From contig OZ026848.1 of NCBI GenBank assembly GCA_964023205.1, positions 33,591,912-33,655,911 on the forward strand: a stretch of DNA of 64,000 bases, in the 5' to 3' direction. Below, piece after piece: positions 26,818 through 38,322 of the stretch; within the stretch, counting starts at the first letter, position 1; every line of letters starts with the position of its first letter. Under the pieces are notes generated by a model that worked only from the letters and a program-made list of their open reading frames with translations, was not told the DNA's origin and ran no database searches. This DNA comes from Lutraria lutraria. Lineage: Eukaryota; Mollusca; Bivalvia; Venerida; Mactridae. The position numbers and the translations under genes were made by a program.

Positions 26818-26891
26818 CTGATCCACACTTGTATTGTATCAGCTTGTTTTGTCTGTGATGTATATTTTGATTCTTCTTACTGTAGTATGCC
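26818..26891 (-). CDS. Predicted 74-bp exon (phase 2-1)
   Basis: The acceptor ttatttgttacag is good; the donor GATCAG/gtattt has a good exon side. Only one frame is open, encoding AYYSKKNQNIHHRQNK... and ending near a Cys-Gly-Ser. The phase fits exon 29974-30190 upstream (AG + G = Arg) and exon 25038-25088 downstream (G + AA = Glu). The intron immediately after it is filled by the 15-bp minisatellite. Family unknown; basic, Asn/Gln/Tyr-rich. Confidence 0.5.
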
Positions 26892-26899
26892 CTGTAACA

Positions 26900-28030
26900 A
26901 ATAACAAAATAACAAATAACAAAATATCACGCAGAGTTACCGCTCCTGAAATATCTTAACAAAGTTCATCCTAGTCAATTTTCGAGGGCGAACAATTTTC
27001 AACGTTTAGATTAATAACAGAAATCGATAAAATGATAAAAAACACTCATAAAATTAGTTATGTTTTTTCCAAGAATATGAAAATATAGTACATCGAAATA
27101 AAACATGTTAACATTTCATATAATTTCCGTGAATTTAAAGACACACTATTTTAATCCTAGATTCAACTTCAGATAAAAAACCATAAATCTGGTGTATAGA
27201 GAATAATGTTTACAGGAACCTGCATCAACATCATCATCATCAACATCATCATCACCAGCAGCAGCATGGTTGTAATTACGTAAATTAGCTCACAACAATA
27301 ATAGTAGGACGGAGAAACTAAACGGACACTATGTTGCCATAGTTAGAATAATACACGCGCTTTTTGTTGGATTGATAAAAGAATTATGCAACATGCAAAT
27401 ATTGAATTATTTTTCCTCTCTAGAACAACTTCTAACAACAACATAATTTTGTTTCTCCCAAAGGGTTTTACTTTGGATAGGTTGCAATATTTAAACGTCA
27501 AATTTAGAATTTTTAGGTTGTCTGTCCACGAGCTTTTGGATTGCTCCTCGTAAATGGGATAATTTTATCTCAAACTTCATCAGCACCTCTACATAGGTTA
27601 ATATTCATAATTAATGTTGTATGAAGGATAACTCTTTATAATGATCAAATGTCTGTAATCAAATTGCGTAGTTAAGATATGTATTTTACAGTGTTACGTG
27701 AATGTAATATAGCCATTATTGATAAATTACAGGCTTATTGGCAAACGAATGAACGTACAGACAAAGGTATAATGAAAATACGACATGACCATAGTATTGA
27801 ATGGACTGGTTCGTCACGGAGAATAAGTTCTACATAAACAAAAAAGACACAGTCTACAAGACATGCCATCTCATAAACTGGTCTTTAAAAAGATGACCTT
27901 CTCGAAAAGTAACACAGCCAGGTAAAAAATAAGTTACATGAAATAAAAACAGTTTTCAGGCCGATGCTTGGAGAAATTTGGATAAAGACACAACTAGAAC
28001 AGGGAAGGCAACATTAAGCAAGCAACGTAA
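26900..28030. other. Intron-like region with weak mariner remnant
   Basis: AT-rich, with a short CAT/CAG trinucleotide tract at 27220-27270. At 27513-27552 the string 'taggttgtctgtccacgagc...cctcgta' resembles the terminus of the mariner-type element at 36234-37261; no partner end found. Confidence 0.4.
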
Positions 28031-28034
28031 GATC

Positions 28035-29930
28035 TGTCGCTTTTGAGTTGTCTGTGTTGTTTAGTGCTATCTGTGTTGTTTAGTGTTGCCTATGTTGTTT
28101 ATGTTGTCTGTGTAGTTTATGCTATCTGTGTAGTTTACGCTCTCTGTGTAGTTTAGTGTTGCCTATGTTGTTTATGCTCTCTGTGTAGTTTATGCTCACT
28201 GTGTAGTTTATGCTCTCTGTGTAGTTCAGTGTTGCCTATGTTGTTTATGTTGTCTGTGTAGTTTATGCTATCTATGTAGTTTATGCTCTCTGTGTAGTTT
28301 ATGCTCTCTGTGTAGTTTAGTGTTGCCTATGTTGTTTATTTTGTCTTTGTAGTTTATGCTCTCGGTGTAGTTCAGTGTTGCCTATGTTGTTTATGTTGTC
28401 TGTGTAGTTTATGCTCTCTGTGTAGTTTATGCTCTCTGTGTAGTTTATGCTCTCTGTGTAGTTTAGTGTTGCCTATGTTGTCTTTGTAGTTTATGCTCTC
28501 AGTGTAGTTTAGTGTTGCCTATGTTGTTTATGTTTGTCTGTGTAGTTTATGCTCTCTGCGTAGTTTATGCTCTCTGTGTAGTTCAGTGTTGCCTATGTTG
28601 TTTATGTTGTCTGTGTAGTTTATGCTATCTGTGTAGTTTATGCCCTCTGGGTAGTTTATGCTCTCTGTGTAGTTTATGCTCTCTGTGTAGTTTAGTGTTG
28701 CCTATGTTCTTCATGTTGTCTGTGTAGGTAGTTTACTGTAGTTTAGTGTTGCCTATGTTGTTTATGTTGTCTGTGTAGTAAATGCTCTCAGCGTAGTTTA
28801 TGCTCTCTGTGTAGTTCAGTGTTGCCTATGTTGTTTATGTTGTCTGTGTAGTTTATGCTATCTGTGTAGTTCATGCACTCTGTGTAGTTTATGCTTTCTC
28901 TGTGTAGTTTAGTGTTGCCTATGTTGTTTATGCTTTCGGTGGTGTTTATGCTCTCGGTGTTGTTTATGTTGTCTGTGTTGTTTATGCTATCTGTGTTGTT
29001 CATAGTGTCTGTGTTGTTTATAATGTCTGTTTTGTTTATAATGTTTGTGTTGTTTATAATGCCTTTATTGTTTATGCTATCTGTGTTTATGTTGTCTGTG
29101 TTGTTTATAATGTCTGTGTTGTTTATGTTGTCTGTGTTGTTTATGTTGTTTATAATGTATGTGTTGTTTATGTTGTATGTATTGTTTATAATGTCTGTGT
29201 TGTTTATGTTGTCTGTATTGTTTATAATGTCTGTGTTGTTTATGTTGTCTGTATTGTTTATAATGTATGTGTTGTTTATGTTGTCTGTGTTGTTTATGTT
29301 GTCTGTGTTGTTTATAATGCCTGTGTTGTTTATGTTGTCTGTATTGTTTATAATGTCTGTGTCGTTTATGTTGTCTGTATTGTTTATAATGTATGTGTTG
29401 TTTATGTTGTCTGTGTTGTTTATAATGTCTGTGTTGTTTATGTTGTCTGTGTTGTTTATAATGTCTGTGTTGTTTATAATGTCTGTGTTGTTTATAATGT
29501 CTGTGTTGTTTATAATGTCTGTGATATTTGTCTTTTATGTGTTGTTTATAATGTCTGCGTTGTTTATAATGTCTGCGTTGTTTATAATGACTGTGATATT
29601 TGTCTTGTATGTGTTGTTTATAATGTCTGCGTTGTTTATAATGTCTGCGTTGTTTATAATGTCTGTGATATTTGTGTTGTATGTGTTGTTTATGTTGCGT
29701 GAGTTGTTTATGTCGTATGTGTTGTTTATAATGTGTGCGTTGTTTATGTTGCGTGTGTTGTTTATGTTGAGTGTGTTGTTTATGTTGCGTGTGTTGTTTA
29801 TGTCGTATGTGTTGTTTATAATGTCTGCGTTGTTTATAATGTCTGTGCTGTTTATAATGTTTGTGTTGTAAATGTGTTGTTGAGTGTTGTATGTGTTGTT
29901 GAATGATATCTGTGGTATTTATGTTTAACT
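28035..29930. repeat. 18-bp minisatellite, two subarrays
   Basis: Left subarray (28035-28915) has a GTGTAGTTTATGCTCTCT-type unit; the right one (28915-29870) has GTGTTGTTTATAATGTCT. Period 18 keeps frames open and yields long artefactual proteins (LFIMSV/LFMLSV repeats on plus, KQHRHY repeats on minus). The right edge is about 40 bp from the donor of exon 29974-30190. Confidence 0.97.
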
Positions 29931-29973
29931 TAAGTCGCTGTAATGAGGACAGCAAAAACTACAGTTTACCAAC

Positions 29974-30190
29974 CTGAAGGCAAACTGAACTTTTTCCGGC
30001 ACAGTTAATTGTAGAGTCAAATGGTATACGTATCTGTTTGAATATCGTCTGTCGTATACCAACGTGTCATTACTGTTCGTACAGGAACGGGAACGTAGCC
30101 CGGGGGCACTGCTTACGTCATCTATGTTCACTGATTTATCAAACTGCAGCGCGAAACTTCGCACGTCCTTAGCCCAACAAATCAACAAAG
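29974..30190 (-). CDS. Predicted 217-bp exon (phase 1-2), extracellular-type sequence
   Basis: The largest exon candidate. The acceptor is strong (gaacgtttcttttcag). The donor is CTTCAG/gttggt, with an alternative four bases further (TTG/gtaaac). The open frame gives 71 codons including NRYVYHLTLQLTVPEKVQFA, with alternating hydrophobic residues typical of beta strands, plus 'SCTNSND' with a possible N-glycosylation motif. GC content is well above the flanks. With the first donor it ends in phase 2 and fits exon 26818-26891. No domain recognised. The frame stays open upstream of the acceptor through a hydrophobic stretch (GFCILICIGICVLIFE), so I chose the boundary by the pyrimidine tract rather than frame length. 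Confidence 0.6.
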
Positions 30191-30863
30191 CTGAAAAGAA
30201 ACGTTCAAATATCAATACACAGATACCAATGCAAATCAATATACAGAAACCTAAATAATTATAATTCGGTAACCAATGAACAACAACGTAAGAAAGCTTC
30301 AGTAATATGATTTTTTGAAAATTAAACGAGGAATGAACGCGAATGTTAGAATCGACAGTTTGATATAGTAGATTATATTGATGTAGGGTTTTCACTACAC
30401 AATGCAAAAATTTGTATTTAATTTAATCATATTCAGAAATCTATGACTAGTTTTTCAAATATCCTTGATGACACCCCAGCGAATAAGAAAATGAGAAATA
30501 ATGGTAAGTGATATTACGGTTTTATAGTGCAGAATAATTACACTTGTAACTATATTCCCAGCGTGTTAAGATTAATTAAAACATCATACAGTTTAGAAAC
30601 GGCATTAGAATATAACCATAAATATACATATATATTCAGACAGTTCTACTCGAAAAAAGAATTAACAAGCTTTATCAAATTATTCTATTGAAATTTTCAA
30701 GGAGCGAACATAAACGTTTTATATGGGAATACGAACCTGAATAAACGATGTTCCATGTTTATACACAATAGAAATTAATAATATTATTGATAAGTATCAA
30801 CGGAACTGTTTTTGTATTGAAACAATTTTCATGAACGATATAAACATTAATGTTGGTTATTAC

Positions 30864-30937
30864 TGCTCCCAGTGTAGTTTGTTATCTAATTCTAAATCTT
30901 CTCTATTAGATTTGGTTACTGTTAGCAGTCGTAAACG
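30864..30937 (-). CDS. Candidate 74-bp exon (phase 0-2), uncertain
   Basis: Acceptor atgtttcaatttaag, donor GGGAGCA/gtaata. Only one frame is open: RLRLLTVTKSNREDL and SNREDLELDNKLHWE. Its start fits exon 33066-33146, but its end does not fit exon 29974-30190. If read on without splicing, a stop follows one codon later, so it could be an alternative terminal exon or a false call. Confidence 0.25.
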
Positions 30938-31184
30938 CTTAAATTGAAACATGCTATTGTTACATCAGTGTAGCACATGTTTTTTTACATTTCTTTTATC
31001 CCTATCAGTACTTATTTTTGACCATGCGCACTCGACAAGCATGTGTTCAAAGTAGGCAAGTAAACTCGATAGAACAAAGACGGACCGACGAACATGTTAT
31101 GTACACAACTCAATACAACCTTCACAATGTTTTATGTTTTATTTTGTCTTCTGACTTGAATGTTTGCTGAATTAAAGCAAGAGA

Positions 31185-32740
31185 GTCATGATGATGCTAT
31201 AATAGCTCACCACAGAATAGACAATGACTATTTTATATGGACAGTATAACACTGCCACACTACAAAATAGACAATGACTATTTTATATGGACAGTATAAC
31301 ACTGCCACACTACAGAATAGACAATGACTATTTTATATGGACAGTATAACACTGCCACACTACAGAATAGACAATGACTATTTTATATGGACAGTATAAC
31401 ACTGCCACACTACAGAATAGACAATGACTATTTTATATGGACAGTATAACACTGCCACACTACAGAATAGACAATGACTATTTTATATGGACAGTATAAC
31501 ACTGCCACACTACAGAATAGACAATGACTATTTTATATGGACAGTATAACACTGCCACACTACAGAATAGACAATGACTATTTTATATGGTCAGTTTAAC
31601 ACTGCCACACTACAGAATAGACAATGACTATTTTATATGGACAGTATAACACTGCCACACTACAGAATAGACAATGACTATTTTATATGGACAGTATAAC
31701 ACTGCCACACTACAGAATAGACAATGACTATTTTATATGGACAGTATAACACTGCCACACTACAGAATAGACAATGACTATTTTATATGGACAGTATAAC
31801 ACTGCCACACTACAGAATAGACAATGACTATTTTATATGGACAGTATAACACTGCCACACTATAGAATAGACAATGACTATTTTATATGGACAGTATAAC
31901 ACTGCCACACTATAGAATAGACAATGACTATTTTATATGGACAGTATAACACTGCCACACTACAGAATAGACAATGACTATTTTATATGGACAGTATAAC
32001 CCTGCCACACTATAGAATAGACAATGACTATTTTATATGGACAGTACAACACTGCCACACTACAGAATAGACAATGACTATTTTATATGGACAGTATAAC
32101 ACTGCCACACTACAGAATAGACAATGACTATTTTATATGGACAGTATAACACTGCCACACTATAGTAAGCATTAAAAATGGGATGGATAATTCATCAACA
32201 CTTTTTGGAAAGAATTTCAATTTATCCTACAAAAGACTTTGAAAAATCAAGTGACCCCTGAGGCAGAGCTAATTTTGACCCCAGGACCTTAATTTGTACA
32301 AACTTGGTAGAGGTTCATTAATTAATGCTAAATACCAAATAACAAAGCTCTAAACATTGCAGTTTTGGAGAATAATTTTTTTTTAATCTTTTCTTATATA
32401 ATCTAAAATCAAGTGACCCTGTCGAGGGCCAGATAAGACCCCGGGCCATGAATTGTTCAAACGTGTTAGATGTTCTTTACACAATGATGCATATCAAATA
32501 TAAAAGCTCTAGACCTCGCACTTTCGGAGTGGAAGCTTTTTCAACATTTTCCTACATGAACCTATGTAAAATCAAATGAACCACGGGGCGGGGCAAATAT
32601 TAATACAGATCTACTTATATCTACACACCATATTTATTCGCTGTAGGCTTTGTGGTAGGCAAGAAGATTTTAAAAAGGTTTTGCTACTGGCAACCGCAGT
32701 GATAAATGGAATTTATTTTTAACAACTTTGAGAGAGGACA
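31185..32740. mobile_element. Interspersed element invaded by a 50-bp satellite
   Basis: The left end 'catgatgatgctataatagctcacc' resembles the start of the element at 33541 (catgatggctatatatcgctcacc). From 32166 the sequence carries the family's internal motif (gtgacccctgaggcagagc at 32250, gtgaccctgtcgagggcc at 32413, accacggggcggggc at 32580). The 3' end near 'ctactggcaaccgcagtg' corresponds to 'tcggttgccatggcagc' of the other copy. Between head and body sits the 50-bp satellite. Non-coding. Confidence 0.6.
31206..32164. repeat. 50-bp satellite, 19 copies
   Basis: The unit is 50 bp (ACAGAATAGACAATGACTAT...ggacagtataacactgccacact) and nearly homogeneous; single-base variants such as cagaat/tagaat and one 'tcagttt' unit. 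It begins directly after the 'agctcacc' head of the host element. Confidence 0.98.
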
Positions 32741-33065
32741 AATAATTATTGTGAGTCAGGTTACAATTGGGCGGAGACGTTGTTTAAAGAAACATTTACG
32801 CCCATTCGCGGGTGATTACAAAAACTCGCATTGATGCAAGAAAAAATTAACACTTTTCATGTGCAGATAGACGAATATTTTATCATAACTACTCGTTTGG
32901 TATAATCTCATCATATTTGCCAAACTTTAGAGCTTTATAGACGTATAAATATTTCAAGTATTGTGTTGGCTATGAATGAACTTATAAGAGTCGAACTATC
33001 GTCATAAAAACGGGTTCTTGTCTACTGAAATACGAGCGTACGAACGAGACATTGTCTAATTATAC
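32741..33065. other. AT-rich, no supported feature
   Basis: Unique sequence between the element and predicted exon 33066-33146; no repeat or reading frame of note. Confidence 0.5.
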
Positions 33066-33146
33066 CAACTGGCGTCTCTTCCCGATGCCCCGTAGGTAAC
33101 TGTTGGTATCAGAGAACAAATTGTCGATTGGAATCGTAGCTATAGA
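33066..33146 (-). CDS. Predicted 81-bp exon (phase 0-0)
   Basis: Minus-strand acceptor gaaatatgtctctgacag, donor CAGTTG/gtataa. Two frames have early stops. The third gives 27 codons including IATIPIDNLFSDTNSYLRG followed by IGKRRQL, and GC content rises locally. Being phase 0-0 it can join exon 30864-30937 but not exon 29974-30190 directly, so at least one further exon, or a different isoform, would be needed. No family recognised. Confidence 0.45.
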
Positions 33147-33540
33147 CTGTCAGAGACATATTTCATTACCGCAACATAATACTATTACAAATCACTTCCA
33201 GAAACATTGAGTCATGGGTATATGTTATTCTCTATAAATCAATTATAGAGCTACATTCGAGAAACGGAATTAATTCATCCATTAGTGTCACATGGAGTAT
33301 TTATGGTTGGCGATTCCAATTAAAACCATGAATTGTGCAATCATGAAATAGAAATCAGAAAACAGATTTTACCAAACCAGCATCCACAAACTTTTATATT
33401 ACAATTTAATAAAACTCAGACATAATTTGTTAAATGTCTTTCTAAAAGATTTCAAGCATATTTACGTCACTCAAAAAGGCCAAAATGTCACGAAACAAAA
33501 CCATTAATGAAATCCTGAACAATGAATACAAAACAAAATA

Positions 33541-34450
33541 TAAACATGATGGCTATATATCGCTCACCAGATAAAAAGACTCTTAGAGAAAATTATCATG
33601 AGCCTTTGTAAAATTAAGTGACCCGTGGACGGGGCCAATTTTGCCCCTACGGCAATAATCTAAACGAACTTAGTAGATGTCCACCAGACAATGCTACATA
33701 TAAAATATGTAAGCTCTAGGCCTGTAGGTTTTGGACAAGGAGAATTTTTTGTTTTCCTTTATAAGCCCAATTTGCACAAACTTTTTAGAGGTCCATTAGA
33801 TAATGCTACCTACAAAATATCTAGGCTCTAGGCATTATGGTTTCGGCCAAAAAGGTTTTTTAAATTTTCCCATATAAGCCTATAATTTATATGAATCATG
33901 TGGCCCCTGGGGCGGGGCCAACTTTGACCCTAAGGAAATGATTTGCACAAACTTGGTAGAGGTCCACTAGACAATTCTACACACCAAATATCTAAACGCT
34001 AGGCATTGTAGTTTCTGACGAGAAGATTTTTAAAATGTCCCTATATAAGTCTATATAAAATCAAGTGACCCCTTGGGCGGGGCTTATTTTGACCCTAGAA
34101 CAATAATTTGAACATACTTGGTTGAGGTCCACTAAACAATGCCACACACCAAATATCTAAGTTCTGTGCAATGTGGCTTTGGACAAGAAGATCTTTTAAA
34201 AACATTCTATCGGTTGCCATGGCAGCAAGAGTTTTTAATGAAATTATTTTTTTAAGAACTTTGGTAGAGCTTTATGCAAGGAACATCCATGTAAAGTTTC
34301 GTTGAAATTTGCCAACTAATTCAGAAGGAGATGCTGCTTAAAGCAATTGTTGACGAACGCACGCACGCACGACCGCACGCACACACACACACACACAAAC
34401 ACACATACACACCCGGACGACGGATATCACGCGATCACAATAGCTCACCA
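33541..34450. mobile_element. Interspersed element, ~170-185-bp internal units, second copy
   Basis: Head 'gatggctatatatcgctcacc'. Internal units begin 'gtgacccNtggNcggggccaa' at 33620, 33900 and 34067, each followed by 'cttggtagaggtccactaga' and 'caaatatctaagctctaggc'-like strings. The end carries an (ACGC)n/(AC)n tract (34355-34410) and 'gatcacaatagctcacca'. Same family as 31185-32740. No coding capacity. Confidence 0.7.
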
Positions 34451-34606
34451 TAATCAGCAAAACACTGATCAAAATATGATTGCCGTCCCTAATGATCGCG
34501 AACTTTTCACCTTTGAAGTGTATAAAGCTATATTTGACAAGCCTGTTATTGGCAGAATAATTGTTTGTATGCGATAAGAATCATACCCAAGTATACCAAG
34601 ATTTAA

Positions 34607-36187
34607 ACAAGTTAAATGTTTGTACGGCGCAAAATCGCATCCGGCAATTCAATACTAGAATGTGGCCTATGTAACATTTTTTATCAGGATGTGCGAAGTT
34701 TCAGATCAAACAAATTTGTTATTTTGACTTAACTGATCCCGAAACTAAAGCGATCATCTACTCCATCAAAAATACAAGCTGTTGATGTTTCATGAATCTT
34801 ATGAATCTGGTCATATGGTTCTACAGTTCACGAGGTACTCTATATGTAGTCCCTGTTTCCACCCTGAAATTAAAATCAGGGGAAACTATCACCTCGATGT
34901 ATCAGACGTTGCAATATCTGCTGGAATGCGTTTAAAATATTTAAATAAAGTCTCCAAAAATAATATACTCCGTTGTCTGAGGGTACGTTGTCGTAAAATC
35001 CTGGTATAACGGTCCCAAACATAGATTTTCAACTGTAAAGTGACCATCTATATCGAACCATAAAGTGACCGTCTATGTCGAACCAATTAAGTCATCATTT
35101 CTCACCTCATCGGACATTTTTTGTATTGAGCTCCGAAATCGATATTTAGTTAATGACAATTGCGTAAACAAGTCAGTGTCCACGCTCGCGTTTATAAAAT
35201 TAGTCTGTGTGAATATGTTTATAATGTTTTGTTTATTTGCGACATGTTGCTAAAATAAATACATCGAAACGTATAAATACCGTGTTCCGTATCTTATAAC
35301 ACGATTAAATGATTATTACAACACACCGACGATCGCTCCAAAATGTAATAAACACAGCGAATTTCTCTAATAATTTATACATCGAAGTTCATTTAGATCG
35401 AACAATTTTTCCTAAGTCCTTTGATATAAAGAGTTTCGGCTGCATTTTCAAGAGCACGACCATTCGGGCTACCAAATAGCAAGATGCACTAGACTGGACC
35501 AGTAAGCTATTGATTGTCGTTCGGACCTGCCTTAATGTCGAACCCTGTCGTCACAGTGCCCATATAAATACTAAACTAGTTCTCGTTGTAGCGCACCAGG
35601 CAGAGTCAAATTCTCAGTCAACTGAAACCACTTTTATTGAAATATTGACACGTTTCTAGTAATTTATAGGTGATTGACATTGACGAGACGACAACGATAT
35701 GAAACAGCTACTAGTATTCGGTGAATGTCACGTGATCATTGAGACTATTAGCGAGTCCGATTAACAACTTGAATAATACACAGTCTGTATGTACACATGA
35801 ACAGCACTTAAAAAGTAGTTTTTCTTCATCCTCAGTAATATAACACAATGCTTGATAATGTACTAAATTCAACGCCATGTTTGTTTACTATAGTAGGATT
35901 GGATTCGGTTCGTTTATTGACAGATGGGCAGATTCATTCCCGTCGTTGTTTATCGAGCTTGCTCCATTCTTAGACTATAAATAGCGACTGCGTCATCAAG
36001 CTAACACTAGTTGGTGTGAGTAACACGTGACCTCGCTCTATTTCTGTTTTGTTTATATCACGTGATGACCATTGCGGATATTTCGGGCACTATCAGTAAT
36101 CTGCTTCGGTGCAAGAAGTTGCGATTTTGCATTGCCACTTAAAAATAAGCATTCCAGAGTGTACGGCGACTCCGGTCGCCGTACAAT
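34607..36187. mobile_element. TIR element, copy 2 (long form)
   Basis: Near-identical to 22345-23434 over both ends, with the TTGTACGGCG (34620) and CGCCGTACAA (to 36186) termini. It carries about 465 bp (35447-35914) absent from copy 1. The right-end hairpin is GTACGGCGA...TCGCCGTAC (36161-36184), with one base pair exchanged relative to copy 1. No transposase frame. Confidence 0.7.
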
Positions 36188-36233
36188 GATGAATACTGGA
36201 AGCAACCTATACATTTTGATAAACAGCTATAAA

Positions 36234-37261
36234 TACGAGGGTCACCCGTAAAGTTGGTGGACAGTGTTATTAATGAGACAAATAAAAGGTCTTTTACGAC
36301 AAAACTTTATGTACATATTATTATGCTATATATTGACAAAATACATGCCAAATATCAGAGCGAAATATTGACAGCTAAAAAGTTTACGCTATACAGATCA
36401 AACGCACATATGGATCTGCGGAGCACTTCAACAAACTTCACATCGACGTCATGACGTTATACTCACGTATAATCACATTTTCTCGAAGTACTCGCCCTCA
36501 AATGTTATGCATTTTATGTGTCTTTACACCCATGTAGAGAATATATCATTATTCCAGCTACCGTCAAATGTTCATGCGTAACTGCGCACCGCCATTTTAA
36601 TAGTCTCGATTAAATAAAATCATTTTCTTTTCAATTTTGGGAAGATCACTTAACCCATCGGTGCTAAATCTGGACTATAGGAACTTGCATGCTAATTTAT
36701 CAAAGCCAATAGCAAAATATCACCTCAATATCAGAGATCTTGATACTTTTTTAGAATTCTCAGCACTTGAAATGAACTTTAGTGTCTGCGTGGGTGTACA
36801 CACAGCCTTACACAGTACTTGGTAGCAGCACGCTGCTCCGTACGCTCTGACGTCGACTCTAGTGTCTGTAATGAATTCAAATTCAAAACACAGTTCTTCC
36901 ATGCTCGATAACTTTGTTATTACGCAGGCAATTACTTAAACGTTTGGCGACAAACGTCACAAACATTTGCTGCGACGTCCAACGTCATTCTGTACACTTC
37001 CGTTCATTTTTATACAAATTACAGCACAAATATTGCAACAAAATGAATCCGCTTAATTGCAAAAAATCAAAGTGCTCCGTAGGCGCTGACTATGGTTGCC
37101 TTGGTAACTCGTATCCAATGACTACGTGAAAAAATGACAATTTAGACACAGAACTTGGGACAAAAGATGTCAATTATTGCCATGACAATTTTTTTAAATT
37201 ATCACATCATTATAACCCCAAAAAGTTAGGTTGTCCACGAACTTTACGGATGACCCTCGTA
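36234..37261. mobile_element. mariner-type element, coding region decayed
   Basis: The left end TA + ACGAGGGTCACCCGTAAAGT and the reverse complement of the right end (ACGAGGGTCATCCGTAAAGT + TA) differ at one base in 20, and both continue into GT(G/C)GGACA-like sequence. This is the mariner TIR pattern with TA duplication. The interior, about 1 kb, has no recognisable DDD/DDE transposase, so it is non-autonomous or degenerate. Confidence 0.75.
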
Positions 37262-38100
37262 GAAATGAAAGGGAGATAATTTGAAAATTAAAAATCAACA
37301 AAGACAAATACTTTTTATGTTCAATCAGGCATTGTTTTCCATTTTTCAAAGGCAAAATGCATTGTTGTTTATATTTTATTTGCAAGCGAGCCGCGCATGT
37401 TTGAAATCTGCAAATACCGCTTGGATGGTTGAACAGTGGAATAAAATGTTAGGGAACACTTTAATCTGATAACTTGTAACAATCAGGTTTGTAAAATTAC
37501 AGAGACAGTTTTTGTATAAGGTTATGAAAATACACTTTACACTTTTAAAATGCATTAGCATTTCCTGTCAGATGTAGCTTTATACACTGTAAAAAGAAAA
37601 CAAATGGTGTAATTTAACCCAATCATATCAACAGCCGCTCTTTAAAATGCGACACGTCGATGTTACGTATGTACAACAAATGGAACGTCTTAAGTTCCTA
37701 AAACTACATCTTATTTGTATTCACATTTGCTGAAGATAAAAACATAAAACAACAATAATTCATTCAACTGATCGATGTTTGACGTGTATCCGCTAATTTA
37801 AAGATTATAACGAATTTAGAATTGACTTGTTGAATTCAAAGTGATGCTCAACGTTTCAACAAACAACTTTCCTTGTGTCATATTGATTTTACCAAAGTAT
37901 TGCATAAAAATCGCATTCTCAGGAGTGCAGTCAACTGAGATGTCGCGCATTAACGGATAATGCTCAAATCACGCGCTGTAAAAACACTTTTGATTTGAGC
38001 GCGTACTGTGGCTTTTATGCAAGTTTTATTCACGCTCTTGGTAAGGACTTAAATTATATTTTATGGGTGGATCGGTTTGAAAGTCGCAACCTGCTGGAGC
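37262..38100. other. No supported gene
   Basis: AT-rich. Several good isolated acceptors on the minus strand (near 37592 and 37731) lead into stops in all frames, so they are not exons. Confidence 0.5.
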
Positions 38101-38103
38101 TTT

Positions 38104-38263
38104 TTTGTTTGTTTATTTCGAGTTTTACACCCCTTTTCAACATCCAGTCATTTGAGGCGGACAATTCTCACATGAAGTGACATGGTCAATAGCTGGGCTC
38201 GAACCCACGACCCCTATCAGTGAGATGTTACCGCGACTTTAACCACTTGACCACGGGGGCGGG
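38104..38263 (-). mobile_element. tRNA-derived SINE, family B
   Basis: Minus strand from 38263: CCCGCCCCCGTGGTCAAGTG head with A-box-like TGGTCAAGTGGTTAA, B box GGTTCGAGCCC, then a short body ending GTGTAAAACTCGAAATAAAC followed by CAAACAAA. About 160 bp. Distinct from family A. Confidence 0.85.
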
Positions 38264-38322
38264 TTCCTGCTGGAGTACAAATCGAAATATTGTGGGTCTC
38301 CGCCTTCCGATATTTCACTTAC

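Noticed and set aside
26332..26904. 190-codon frame with HLDII/DLDII repeats
   Set aside because: Read-through of the 15-bp array; the true exon candidate here is on the opposite strand at 26818-26891.
28891..29871. 326-codon open frame with LFIMSV/LFMLSV repeats (and a 292-codon frame opposite)
   Set aside because: It is the 18-bp minisatellite read through; several frames on both strands are open for the same reason.
22420..30160. 16-bp identity (ggacgtgcgaagtttc) between the TIR element and exon 29974-30190
   Set aside because: About one such match is expected by chance within a 64-kb self-comparison.
37560..38000. Several strong minus-strand acceptors
   Set aside because: Each is followed by stops in all frames before any donor.
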